The position numbers were made by a program, and so were the translations under genes. This document shows, piece after piece, positions 23,424 to 32,585 of a DNA stretch of 49,245 nucleotides; position 1 is the first letter of the stretch; each line of letters opens with the position of its first letter. The DNA comes from Thiopontia sp964344135. Lineage in GTDB: Bacteria; Pseudomonadota; Gammaproteobacteria; GCF-002020875. The stretch is taken from NCBI GenBank assembly GCA_964344135.1, contig CAYFMF010000009.1:1-49245 (forward strand), written 5' to 3'. Below the pieces are notes generated by a model. The model was not told where the DNA came from, ran no database searches, and worked only from the letters and a program-made list of their open reading frames with translations.

Positions 23424-24650
23424 CTAAAGATTTTTTGAGAACCAGCGCCTCATCCGCTCCCACAGGTTCGCCACCCCTCCATCCAGCACCCCTCCATTCT
23501 GCTGCCGGCGTCGCACCCCATGGATCAACAACCCAACTCCGGTCGCATGGACCGGGGAGCGCACAACATCGATCAGACCATCGATGTTTTCCGGCACCCC
23601 AAGACGTACCGGCTTGTGGAAGATCTCCTCAGCCAGTTCAACAGCCCCCTCCATCCTGGAGCTCCCGCCGGTCAATACGATGCCCGCATTGATCAGCTCC
23701 TCAAAGCCGGTGCGTCGCAACTCCGCCTGAACCAGGGTAAAGAGCTCCTCGTAGCGTGGCCCCACCACCTCCGCAAGCCCCTGCCGCGCCAGCCGGCGCT
23801 CCGGGCGGTCGCCAATACTGGGAACCGCAATCTCCTCTTCCGGATCCACCATCTCCGAGATGGCACAGGCATAGTTCACCTTGATCTCCTCGGCATGGTG
23901 GGTCGGGGTACGCAGAAAAACTGCAATATCATTGGTTACCTGATCTCCGGCAACGGGAATCACTGCGGTATGGCGGATGGACCCATCAGTAAAGACCGCG
24001 ATATCGGTTGTCCCTCCCCCAATATCGATCATGCAGACCCCCAGCTCCTTCTCATCCTCGCTCAGTACCGCATAACTCGAGGCCAGCTGCTCAAGCACCA
24101 CATCCTCGGCCTCCAGCCCACAGAGCCGGATGCACTTCACGATATTCTGGGCGGCACTGATGGATCCGGTTACGATATGGACCTTGGCCTCAAGGCGCAC
24201 ACCCGACATCCCCAAGGGCTCATGGATCCCCTCCTGATTGTCGATAATGAACTCCTGCGGCAGGACATGGAGAATCTTCTGGTCCGCCGGGATGGCTATG
24301 GCCTTGGCTGCATCCACCACGCGGTCCACATCAATGGCCGTCACCTCCCGGGTACGGATGGCGACAATGCCATGAGAGTTCATCCCCTGGATATGGCTTC
24401 CTGCAATTCCGGCCGAGACCGATCCAATCTCGCACTCGGCCATGATCTCGGCCTCCTCGACCGCCCGCTGGATGGACTTTACGGTGGACTCGATATTGAC
24501 AACCACCCCCTTTTTCAGCCCCTTCGATGGATGGGTCCCTATTCCGAGGATCTCCAGTTCACCACCAGGCAGTAGCGCCCCCACAATGGCAGCAATTTTT
24601 GTGGTGCCTATATCAAGGCCAACGATCAGTTCACGCTCTTTTTTCCCCAT
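23424..24650 (-). CDS. ftsA: Cell division protein FtsA
   Basis: A 408-residue actin-like ATPase that tethers FtsZ to the membrane and recruits later division proteins. Actin-fold motifs are GLDIGTTKIAAIVG (phosphate 1), GVCMIDIGGGTTDIAVF (phosphate 2) and IVLTGGSSRMEGA (adenosine). A 1C subdomain lies between about 85 and 165. The C-terminal amphipathic membrane-targeting helix WERMRRWFSKNL is present. ftsZ, which almost always follows ftsA, is missing at this place; lpxC comes next after 199 bases. AAGG precedes the ATG. Confidence 0.97.
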   Translation of the reverse strand: MGKKERELIVGLDIGTTKIAAIVGALLPGGELEILGIGTHPSKGLKKGVVVNIESTVKSIQRAVEEAEIMAECEIGSVSAGIAGSHIQGMNSHGIVAIRTREVTAIDVDRVVDAAKAIAIPADQKILHVLPQEFIIDNQEGIHEPLGMSGVRLEAKVHIVTGSISAAQNIVKCIRLCGLEAEDVVLEQLASSYAVLSEDEKELGVCMIDIGGGTTDIAVFTDGSIRHTAVIPVAGDQVTNDIAVFLRTPTHHAEEIKVNYACAISEMVDPEEEIAVPSIGDRPERRLARQGLAEVVGPRYEELFTLVQAELRRTGFEELINAGIVLTGGSSRMEGAVELAEEIFHKPVRLGVPENIDGLIDVVRSPVHATGVGLLIHGVRRRQQNGGVLDGGVANLWERMRRWFSKNL

Positions 24651-24710
24651 CGCCCTTATCCGTTATCTCTCTTTCTGATGTTGCCCAATCCACTTCTCCA
24701 GCAACCGGGA

Positions 24711-25517
24711 TCAGGGAGCCAGATCAATTGCTGCCCCCTGCCCATAACGCAGATCCACCTTGCGCACCCTCCCCTTCAGCTGCCCCATTATACCCGGGGA
24801 TTGCGCCCTCCATCGCCTCAATCTCTCCTCGATGAACCTTCTTCCAAGGTTCAGCTCAACCCCATCCCCAAGGGTGAGGGTAACTGCACCACGCTGATCC
24901 ACCACCATGCGCCTGATCTGCCCCGCCGTACCATTTTCAACATCATCCCCCAGAATCATGGAGAGGCGGGAAAATTTCCGATAGACCGCTTCTGTCTCTC
25001 CCTCTCTGGAAGAGATGACTGGAAGCTCAAGATCCGCAGGCTGAATACCATCAGCGCCAAAAAAATTACCATCACGGTTGAGGTATCCCTCCTCACCCCA
25101 GGCAACCATTGCCCGTTGCTCCTGCAGCCAGACCTCCACACTCTCAGGCCACTGTTTTCGCACCCTTGCCCGATAGACCCAGGGCAGTGCCTCCAGTCTG
25201 TTGCGCAGCTGAGTCAGATCCAGCGCCAGCAGCCCCTCTGTTGCAGCCTCTCTCACCAGACGCACGACCACACCGGAATCCACATGCCTGACCTCACCAT
25301 GGAGCAATACCCGTCTCACCTCTGCCACAGAGTGATCAGAAACGGGGGGGGCTCCAGAAGCGGAAGCACCAGCAAGCCACCCCTCGTAGAGAGCGAAACC
25401 GGTCGCCCCTGCCAGAACAGAGAGCACCAACAGATTGCGCAGCGGCCGAAAGTGGAGGCCTCTACTCTCCTGCTGCCGTGCCAGCCGATTCCTCTTCTCC
25501 CCCCCCTTTGCAACCAT
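24711..25517 (-). CDS. ftsQ: Cell division protein FtsQ
   Basis: A 268-residue bitopic protein: a basic cytoplasmic N-terminus, one membrane helix (about residues 27-47, LRNLLVLSVLAGATGFALYE), then periplasmic POTRA (HVDSGVVVRLVREAATEGLLAL) and beta domains (WPESVEVWLQEQRAMVAWG). FtsQ links the FtsB-FtsL complex to the divisome. It lies between ddl and ftsA as in other gammaproteobacteria, 14 bases after ddl. Confidence 0.92.
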   Translation of the reverse strand: MVAKGGEKRNRLARQQESRGLHFRPLRNLLVLSVLAGATGFALYEGWLAGASASGAPPVSDHSVAEVRRVLLHGEVRHVDSGVVVRLVREAATEGLLALDLTQLRNRLEALPWVYRARVRKQWPESVEVWLQEQRAMVAWGEEGYLNRDGNFFGADGIQPADLELPVISSREGETEAVYRKFSRLSMILGDDVENGTAGQIRRMVVDQRGAVTLTLGDGVELNLGRRFIEERLRRWRAQSPGIMGQLKGRVRKVDLRYGQGAAIDLAP

Positions 25518-25531
25518 TCAGCAACCTGACC

Positions 25532-26419
25532 TCATATGGACTTCAGGATTCGGGCAACCAACTGCTCAAAGGGGATCCCCGCCTCCCTTGCCGCCATCGG
25601 CACCAGGCTGTGGTCTGTCATTCCCGGTACCGTATTCACCTCCAGCAGCCATGGATCCCCGCTCCGGTCCACCATGATATCAACTCGCCCCCATCCCCTG
25701 CACCCCAGAGAGTCAAATGCCCTCAATGCAAGCCTCTGCAGCCGCCGCTCATCCGACTCACCGAGACCACAGGGGCACTGATACAGGGTATCCTCCGCAA
25801 GGTACTTTGCATCATAGTCATAAAACCCATGCGGTGTCTGCAGGCGAATAACCGGCAGCGGCTCCCCACCCAGAATGGCCACTGTGTACTCCCTGCCCTC
25901 AATCCACTGTTCGGCAATCACCTCTCCCCCATACTGCCCCGCCTCCCCAAGGGCCTTCTGGTACTGCTCCTCGGTCTCAACTCGGGCCATACCGATGCTG
26001 GACCCCTCGCTGACCGGCTTGATCATCAGTGGCGACTCCAGCCTCTCAACCACGCTGGAGAACCCGGTCCCCGCATCCAGGGTCTGAAAGGGGGGGGTTG
26101 GCAGGCCAATCCCAAGCCAGAGCTGCTTGCTCCTCAACTTGTCCATCGCCAGTGCCGAGGCCAGCACCCCGGAACCCGTATAGGGGATTCCCAGCACCTC
26201 CAGTGCACCCTGGATGACACCATCCTCCCCACCACGTCCATGCAGCACAATAAAGGCCTGGTCAAATTGCTGCAGGGTGGCTATTGACTCCTCGGAGGGG
26301 TCAAATGGGGTCGCATCCACACCCGCAGCAAGCAGCCCCTGCAGTACCGCCTCACCACTCTTGAGTGAAACTGCCCGCTCGGAGGAGTCACCCCCCATCA
26401 ATACCGCCACTCTGCTCAT
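25532..26419 (-). CDS. ddl: D-alanine-D-alanine ligase
   Basis: A 295-residue ATP-grasp enzyme joining two D-alanines for the peptidoglycan stem. The start VAVLMGGDSSERAVSLKSG, the loop HGRGGEDGVIQGALE, the EGSSIGMARVE omega loop, and the C-terminal WGRVDIMVD and LEVNTVPGMTDHSLVP metal-binding motifs are all present. It is the DdlB-type copy typical of the division cluster. It overlaps murB by four bases. The dipeptide is used by MurF (33665). Confidence 0.97.
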   Translation of the reverse strand: MSRVAVLMGGDSSERAVSLKSGEAVLQGLLAAGVDATPFDPSEESIATLQQFDQAFIVLHGRGGEDGVIQGALEVLGIPYTGSGVLASALAMDKLRSKQLWLGIGLPTPPFQTLDAGTGFSSVVERLESPLMIKPVSEGSSIGMARVETEEQYQKALGEAGQYGGEVIAEQWIEGREYTVAILGGEPLPVIRLQTPHGFYDYDAKYLAEDTLYQCPCGLGESDERRLQRLALRAFDSLGCRGWGRVDIMVDRSGDPWLLEVNTVPGMTDHSLVPMAAREAGIPFEQLVARILKSI

Positions 26420-27378
26420 GATGACCTGCCTGCCTCTATCGGCTCACCCACGATTCGTACCTCTCTCTGCAGTTGTACTCCATCTCTCTCTGCAACCACT
26501 CTCTCTATATGGTGTATCAGCTGCTCAATCTCCTCAGCTGTTGCACCCCCCCGGTGGACAATAAAGTTGGCATGCTGCTCAGAGACACAGGCACCACCAA
26601 TACAGTACCCCTTGAGCCCGGACTGCTCTATCAGGCGCCCGGCAAAATCCCCCTGCGGATTGCGAAATACCGAGCCGCAACTGGGCAACCCCATCGGCTG
26701 ACACTCATTCCTTTTTTTCAGCTGGGCAGGGAGTGAACTCTCCCCAGCACCAATACCGTCCTCCCTTCGATCCCTGGATGAGCGCCCTCCCCTGCGGAAG
26801 GTTGCAGAGACAAACCACTCCTCATCGCCACCGGACTCGATCAACTCAACCGAGCGATAGCCGATCCGGTACTCATCCACCGAACGCTGTAGCCTCACCC
26901 CCTTGCGGTTCATAACCTCAACACTGTCCACCCACTCCCATATCTCGCCACCGAAGGCGCCAGCATTCATTGCAAGTGCCCCCCCAACGGACCCAGGAAT
27001 TCCGACCAGAAAGTCCAGCTCCCTCCATCCCAACCGGCTGGAGAAGCGGGAGAGGCGAGCGAGCGAGGTCCCCGCCTCGGCCGAGATCAGCCCATCCGGC
27101 AACTCCCTGACATGCTCCAGACCCTCAACCAGGGCAATCACCGTCCCACGAAAACCGCCATCCCTGACCAGCAGATTGCTCCCCCTCCCAATCCAGAGTA
27201 TGGGCTGCTCCGGTGGCAGGGTTCTTATAAACCCGGCCAGATCCTCAATGTCGAGCGGCAGATAGATCTGGTCTGCAACCCCGCCAATACCCCAGGTTGT
27301 ATAATCGGAGAGTCGCTCATCCGTCAACAGCCGGCGAGAGAGGCGTGCAGTGCGGGCTGGCACTATGCCTCTCCCCAC
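26416..27378 (-). CDS. murB: UDP-N-acetylenolpyruvoylglucosamine reductase
   Basis: A 320-residue FAD enzyme reducing enolpyruvyl-UDP-GlcNAc to UDP-MurNAc. It has the type II pattern: YTTWGIGGVADQ, GRGSNLLVRDGGF, GIPGSVGGALAMNAGAFG (FAD binding), LPSCGSVFRNPQGDFAGRLIEQ with the catalytic Ser, and a short C-terminus with NFIVHRGGATA. It overlaps murC by 16 bases. Its substrate maker murA is not in the window. Confidence 0.96.
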   Translation of the reverse strand: MGRGIVPARTARLSRRLLTDERLSDYTTWGIGGVADQIYLPLDIEDLAGFIRTLPPEQPILWIGRGSNLLVRDGGFRGTVIALVEGLEHVRELPDGLISAEAGTSLARLSRFSSRLGWRELDFLVGIPGSVGGALAMNAGAFGGEIWEWVDSVEVMNRKGVRLQRSVDEYRIGYRSVELIESGGDEEWFVSATFRRGGRSSRDRREDGIGAGESSLPAQLKKRNECQPMGLPSCGSVFRNPQGDFAGRLIEQSGLKGYCIGGACVSEQHANFIVHRGGATAEEIEQLIHHIERVVAERDGVQLQREVRIVGEPIEAGRSS

Positions 27379-28847
27379 TGTTCGGCCAGCTGCTGTGCGG
27401 CAACCCCGATGCTGCCGGCACCTGAAATCAGCACCACATCTCCCTCCTCCACCATATTGGGTAACAGGGCATTCAACTCGGACACATCCCTCAATAGAAC
27501 CGGCTCCACCTCACCCCTGGCCCTGATACTGCGAATCAGGCTGCGCCCATCCACCCCCGGGATAGGCTCCTCACCCGCAGAGTGGATCTCCATCAACAGA
27601 AGCAGATCTACTCCGGAGAGTACCTCAACAAAATCCTCATAGAGGTCCCGGGTCCTTGTGTAGCGGTGGGGCTGAAAGACCAGAACCAGCCGCGCTCCTG
27701 GCCAACTCTCCCGAATGGTCTCCAGGGTTGCCGCCACCTCGCGGGGGTGGTGACCGTAGTCATCAATCAACCGCACTCTCCCCTTCGGGAAGAGACACCG
27801 TCCATGGCTCTGGAAGCGCCTTGCGATCCCCCGAAACCGGCCCAGCGCACGAACAATCACCTCATCCTCGACCCCGAGATGGGTTGCAACGGCAATCGCT
27901 GCCAGCGCATTGAGAACATTGTGCCGCCCGGGAAGATTCAGGGTAATCGACAGCGGTGGGGCTGCAGGACGTCGCAGCAGGAAACTGCTCTCTCCCGGGG
28001 AGATCCTGACCTGCTCGGCAACAAATTGCGCATCACCAGAAAAACCGTAGGTAATCAGTGGTCGGGAGAGCGTATCGATAATCCGCTTGATGCCAGGGTC
28101 ATCAACAGAGAGCACAACCCTCCCATAGAAGGGGACCTGGTGGGTAAACTCCGCAAAGGTGCGATCCAGCCGGTTTCGATCACCACCGTAGGTTGACATA
28201 TGGTCCTCATCGATATTGGTCACCACGGCAATCATTGGCTGCAGGTGGAGAAAGGATGCATCACTCTCATCCGCCTCGGCCACCAGATAGCGCCCCTTGC
28301 CAAGTTGCGCCCCGCCCTCATCACCACCCCCCGATTTCGGCTCGCGATTGATCCGACCTCCAATCACATAGGTCGGCTCAAGCTTCGCCTCCTCAAGCAG
28401 CGTGGCAATCAAACTGGTTGTCGTGGTCTTCCCATGGGTACCAGCAACTGCGATCCCATACCGGAAGCGCATCAGTTCTGCCAGCATCTCCGCGCGCGGA
28501 ATCAGGGGAAGTGCCGCCTGGCGTGCAGCAACCACCTCGGGATTGTCATCGTGGATCGCACTGGATATCACCACCACATCCGCCCCCGCAACATGGGCCT
28601 GATGGTGACCGATATGGATCTCCGCCCCCCTGTCTCTGAGATTCTGAACGGTTGCAGAATCAACCTGATCCGAACCGGAGAGCTCAAACCCAAGGTTGAG
28701 CAGCAACCGGGCAATGCCATTCATGCCGGAACCACCAATCCCCACCATATGGATCCTGCGAATCTGGTGCATCGCCTCGGTTATCCCCTGCTCCCCGGAT
28801 ACGCCCCAGCCATCCATCTTGAGCTCCTCTCTGTCAGAGAACACCAT
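27363..28847 (-). CDS. murC: UDP-N-acetylmuramate-L-alanine ligase
   Basis: A 494-residue Mur ligase adding L-Ala to UDP-MurNAc. The nucleotide-sugar domain starts IHMVGIGGSGMNGIARLLL; the P-loop is VAGTHGKTTTTS; downstream are NIDEDHMSTYGGD and LPGRHNVLNALAA. The ATG at 28847 is chosen because it overlaps the murG stop codon (TGATG) and has AGGAG eight bases upstream; an in-frame ATG at 28865 lies within murG. Confidence 0.96.
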   Translation of the reverse strand: MVFSDREELKMDGWGVSGEQGITEAMHQIRRIHMVGIGGSGMNGIARLLLNLGFELSGSDQVDSATVQNLRDRGAEIHIGHHQAHVAGADVVVISSAIHDDNPEVVAARQAALPLIPRAEMLAELMRFRYGIAVAGTHGKTTTTSLIATLLEEAKLEPTYVIGGRINREPKSGGGDEGGAQLGKGRYLVAEADESDASFLHLQPMIAVVTNIDEDHMSTYGGDRNRLDRTFAEFTHQVPFYGRVVLSVDDPGIKRIIDTLSRPLITYGFSGDAQFVAEQVRISPGESSFLLRRPAAPPLSITLNLPGRHNVLNALAAIAVATHLGVEDEVIVRALGRFRGIARRFQSHGRCLFPKGRVRLIDDYGHHPREVAATLETIRESWPGARLVLVFQPHRYTRTRDLYEDFVEVLSGVDLLLLMEIHSAGEEPIPGVDGRSLIRSIRARGEVEPVLLRDVSELNALLPNMVEEGDVVLISGAGSIGVAAQQLAEQWGEA

Positions 28848-29923
28848 CAACAGAGCTCCTGACAAATCGAGACCACCCGGGATGCCGCATCCGGGCGCGA
28901 CACCTCTGCTGCCCGCTCTCCCATCTCTGAAATCCTCTGCGGGTTGTTGATAAACTCACGAACCATCCTCAGTAACCTGTCACCATCAATCTCTCTCTGC
29001 TGGACAAGCAGTGCTGCACCCCTGCTCTCCAGGAACCGACCATTTGCTGTCTGGTGGTCATCCACTGCATAGGGGAAAGGGACCAGTATCGCCGGACGCC
29101 CTGTCGCCGCCAGCTCCGAAACCGTCATCGCTCCTGCACGACACAATACCAGATCTGACCACTGATATGCCTCCTCCATGTTCTCGATATAGGGGACTAC
29201 ACGGATCCCTCCTCCATCCCCAACCAGGAGACCGTGTCGAAGATAGCCACCTCGGGCCTCCTCCAGATTTTTGTCTCCGCTCTGATGGAGTATCTCCAGC
29301 TCCTCATCCGGCTGTAGTGCTGCAGCCATCTCCGGTACCAGTTGGTTTAACCGCTGCGCACCAAGACTTCCCCCCAGCACCAGAAGCCGCAGTGGCTGGT
29401 GGGGGGCTGCAGGGGCCACTTTGGTGAGTACACCACGCACCGGATTTCCTGTAGAGACAACCTTACCACTTTCCGGGAAGGTTCCCGGAAAGGCCTCCAG
29501 CACCTGGGCAGCCAAACGTGACAACAGACGATTGGTAACCCCTGCAATCGCATTCTGCTCATGAATCACCAGTGGTACCCTCAGCATCCAGGCTGCCACT
29601 CCCCCAGGTCCGGCGACAAACCCCCCCATCCCCAACACCACATCCGGCCGCTGTCGCCTGACGGCACGCAGTGACTGCAACAGCGCACGAACCAGGCGAA
29701 AGGGGGCAGCCAACAGGCTGGCAACTCCCTTTCCCCGCAGGCCACCAATCTGGATCCACTCCACCGGGATCCCCGCCTCTGGAACCAGTCTGGACTCGAG
29801 GCCACCCCGTGTCCCCAGCCAGACAACCTCTCCACCACCACTCTCCCACTGCGCTGCAACCGCCAGCGCCGGATAGATATGCCCCCCGGTTCCACCAGCC
29901 ATGATCATGAGACGTCTGGCCAT
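28847..29923 (-). CDS. murG: Undecaprenyldiphospho-muramoylpentapeptide GlcNAc transferase
   Basis: A 358-residue GT28 glycosyltransferase that converts lipid I to lipid II at the inner face of the membrane. The N-terminal glycine loop is MAGGTGGHIYPALAVA, then GMGGFVAGPGG and IHEQNAIAGVTNR; the UDP-GlcNAc site is in RAGAMTVSELAATGRPAILVPFP. The ATG at 29923, with AGGAGG eight bases upstream, is preferred to a GTG at 29929 that would be too close to the Shine-Dalgarno. It starts two bases after the ftsW stop. Confidence 0.96.
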   Translation of the reverse strand: MARRLMIMAGGTGGHIYPALAVAAQWESGGGEVVWLGTRGGLESRLVPEAGIPVEWIQIGGLRGKGVASLLAAPFRLVRALLQSLRAVRRQRPDVVLGMGGFVAGPGGVAAWMLRVPLVIHEQNAIAGVTNRLLSRLAAQVLEAFPGTFPESGKVVSTGNPVRGVLTKVAPAAPHQPLRLLVLGGSLGAQRLNQLVPEMAAALQPDEELEILHQSGDKNLEEARGGYLRHGLLVGDGGGIRVVPYIENMEEAYQWSDLVLCRAGAMTVSELAATGRPAILVPFPYAVDDHQTANGRFLESRGAALLVQQREIDGDRLLRMVREFINNPQRISEMGERAAEVSRPDAASRVVSICQELC

Positions 29924-29925
29924 GG

Positions 29926-31158
29926 TCACCGCCTCCTCTTGCCCCGGTTTTTGACTGACTTGCGGTGAATCAGCGGTGAGAGTTCATACTCTATTCGCAT
30001 CAACAGTGCGATCGCCATACTCATTGCCAGCAGGCTACTCCCTCCATAGCTCATCAACGGAAGTGTCAGCCCCTTGGTCGGCAGCAGATTCATGTTGACT
30101 GCCAGATTGATCAGGGCCTGCAACCCAATCCAGCTCCCAAGACCATATGCCAGATAGCAGGAGAAGAGCTGGCGGTGCTCGCTTGCCCTTGCACCGAGCC
30201 GGAAGGCCTTCCAGACCAGCAGGGAGAAGAGTGCAATCACGGAGAGCGTTCCAGCCAGCCCCAGCTCCTCTGCAATAATCGCAAGAATAAAATCGGTGTG
30301 TGCCTCCGGAAGATAGAACAGCTTCTGCAGCCCCTCTCCAAGGCCCAGCCCCTGCCACCCCCCCCGACCATAGGCGATCAGGGCCTGTGTGATCTGGTAG
30401 TTTCTCCCCTTTGGATCCACCAGAAAGGGGTCCTCCTGCAGAAAGGTGAAGATTCGCTCCATTCGATAGGGCTCCATCCAGATGGCAAGCAGAAGAAACA
30501 CCCCGCCACAGAGAAGAAACAGCATGAACTGCGAGAACCGCACCCCCCCCAGCAGCATCATCATCAACACAACCGACATCATCACAACCGCGGCACCGAG
30601 ATCCGGCTCAACCAGGATCAACACCCCCACCCCTGCCAGCAGCGCAATCGGACGCAGAACAGCGAACAGGTCACGAGAGACCTTCTCCCGGTGCCGAACC
30701 AGATATCCGGAGAGGTAGAGAAAGGCTGCCAGCTTGGTGAATTCGGAGGGCTGCAGACGAACCGGTCCCACAGCGATCCAGCGTGAGGCACCATTGACCT
30801 TGACCCCAACCAGCAATACCAGAATCAGCATCAACGCACTCACCAGCAGCAGCGCCGGTGCCACCCGCTCCCAGAACTGAAGCGGGATCTGCAGCACAAT
30901 CACCCCAACCAGCAGCCCCAGCAGTGCAAACCCGGACTGACGCATCAGATAGTAGAAGGGGTCACCAAACCGTTTCTCCGCGATCGGCATTGAGGCAGAG
31001 GCAACCATTATCAGACCAAACAGCAGAAGCAGCAGCGCAACAGGCAACAGCCCGGACTCGGCAACACTACGGCTGATACTGCGGCTACCCGCCGCCTGAG
31101 GTCTTGCGGGTTGACTGCTCCCCCCCCAGGTCAACCACCCCTGAAACAGAGTGCTCAC
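29926..31158 (-). CDS. ftsW: Septal peptidoglycan polymerase FtsW
   Basis: A 410-residue SEDS protein with about ten membrane helices. Conserved parts include GLIMVASASMPIAEK after helix 1, RWIAVGPVRLQPSEFTKLA (the long loop with the catalytic acid region nearby), LVEPDLGAAVV, and LPTKGLTLPLMSYGGSS near the end. FtsW polymerises lipid II glycans together with FtsI. The GTG start overlaps the murD stop (GTGA). The first 30 or so residues are a non-conserved cytoplasmic extension. Confidence 0.96.
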   Translation of the reverse strand: MSTLFQGWLTWGGSSQPARPQAAGSRSISRSVAESGLLPVALLLLLFGLIMVASASMPIAEKRFGDPFYYLMRQSGFALLGLLVGVIVLQIPLQFWERVAPALLLVSALMLILVLLVGVKVNGASRWIAVGPVRLQPSEFTKLAAFLYLSGYLVRHREKVSRDLFAVLRPIALLAGVGVLILVEPDLGAAVVMMSVVLMMMLLGGVRFSQFMLFLLCGGVFLLLAIWMEPYRMERIFTFLQEDPFLVDPKGRNYQITQALIAYGRGGWQGLGLGEGLQKLFYLPEAHTDFILAIIAEELGLAGTLSVIALFSLLVWKAFRLGARASEHRQLFSCYLAYGLGSWIGLQALINLAVNMNLLPTKGLTLPLMSYGGSSLLAMSMAIALLMRIEYELSPLIHRKSVKNRGKRRR

Positions 31159-32582
31159 AGCCGCCCCTCTACCAGATCTTCGACTGCCCGCCTGAAGGCA
31201 TCGCCCCGCGCCTCAAATCCGGAAAACATGTCGAAACTGGCACAGGCCGGAGAGAGAAGCACGGTATCACCACTCTCGGCCAACTCCGCTGCAGCACGCA
31301 CGGCACCCTCCATATGGTCAACCAGGGTGATCGGCACCGTAGCCCCCAGTGAATCCGCAATCAGGTGGGCATCCTCGCCCATCAGGACCACCGCCCGCAG
31401 CAGCTCCCCTGCCAGAGGACGCAGGGGTGAGAAATCTGCCCCCTTCCCCTCCCCCCCGGCAACCAGGACAATTTTCTCTCCATCCCCTCCGGCTTCGGGC
31501 TGGAGCCCCAGAATAGCGGCCTCGGTTGCACCCACATTGGTCCCCTTGGAGTCATTGACCCACTGTACCCCATGCCACTCAGCAACCCACTCTGTCCGGT
31601 GAGGCAGACCGCCAAACTCCTGCAGGGTCTCAACCATCGCTGCGACCGGAATCCCGACCGCCTCACCCAGCGCCAGTGCGGCCAGTGCATTGGAGTGGTT
31701 GTGCCGCCCCCTGATTCTCACCCCCTCCAGGGGCGTCAACAACTCATCCCCACGACAGATCCACCCCCCCCCTACCACTGAATCTCCTCTACAGATCCCA
31801 TAGGCACTCCTGTTGACCGGGCGCCCGAGTCCGTAGGGGTGAAGTGAACCGACATCACCATCGCCCATCGCAAGTCGGGAGGACCATCCATCACCATGGT
31901 CATAGATCCGGTGGGCAGCTCGGCTGTAGACCAAACCCTTGACCTCTGCGTAGTGGTCCAGAGTGGCGTAGCGATCCATATGGTCCGGGCTCACATTGAG
32001 TACAACTGCCGCCTCCGGGGCAAGCGATTTTGTGGTCTCCAGCTGAAAGCTGGAGAGCTCCACCACATAGAGATCCGGCTCCCCCTCTCCCAGAAGATCC
32101 AGAACGGGAGTTCCAAGGTTTCCACCGGCACGTACCTCCATCCCCCCTTTTGTTGCCATCTCTGCCACCAGCGTGGTGACCGTGCTCTTCCCGTTGGATC
32201 CGGTAATCGCCACTACAGGTGCTGTAGCTACCCTGGCAAAGAGCTCAACATCGCCAACCACCTCTACACCGGCAGCAACTGCCTGCTGAATGGCGGGGTC
32301 CCATCTTGATATCCCGGGGCTGAGTACAATGCGCTCCACCGACTCCAGCAGTGTTGCCCTCAGTGGCCCCAGAGAGATCTCCAGCCCAGGGTACTGCTGT
32401 TGCAATCGGGAGAGGGCGGGTGGATCCTGCCGGGTATCGGCGGCCTGCAGAGGGGCTCCATGTCTGGAGAGAAAGCGCAACACCGACTGACCGCTCTTCC
32501 CCAGGCCGACAACCAGTGTCGACCGCCCCAGCCCCAGATTCTCCTCTCCCTGGCGCCATTGTGCTGCGGTTGCCGCCATCAT
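31155..32582 (-). CDS. murD: UDP-N-acetylmuramoylalanine-D-glutamate ligase
   Basis: A 475-residue Mur ligase adding D-Glu. It begins with TLVVGLGKSGQSVLRFL; the P-loop is ITGSNGKSTVT; then LNVSPDHMDRYATLDHYAEVK, the DSKGTNVGATEAA loop and LSPACASFDMFSGFEARGDAF at the C-terminus. It starts three bases after mraY and ends overlapping ftsW. Confidence 0.96.
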   Translation of the reverse strand: MMAATAAQWRQGEENLGLGRSTLVVGLGKSGQSVLRFLSRHGAPLQAADTRQDPPALSRLQQQYPGLEISLGPLRATLLESVERIVLSPGISRWDPAIQQAVAAGVEVVGDVELFARVATAPVVAITGSNGKSTVTTLVAEMATKGGMEVRAGGNLGTPVLDLLGEGEPDLYVVELSSFQLETTKSLAPEAAVVLNVSPDHMDRYATLDHYAEVKGLVYSRAAHRIYDHGDGWSSRLAMGDGDVGSLHPYGLGRPVNRSAYGICRGDSVVGGGWICRGDELLTPLEGVRIRGRHNHSNALAALALGEAVGIPVAAMVETLQEFGGLPHRTEWVAEWHGVQWVNDSKGTNVGATEAAILGLQPEAGGDGEKIVLVAGGEGKGADFSPLRPLAGELLRAVVLMGEDAHLIADSLGATVPITLVDHMEGAVRAAAELAESGDTVLLSPACASFDMFSGFEARGDAFRRAVEDLVEGRL

Positions 32583-32585
32583 CCT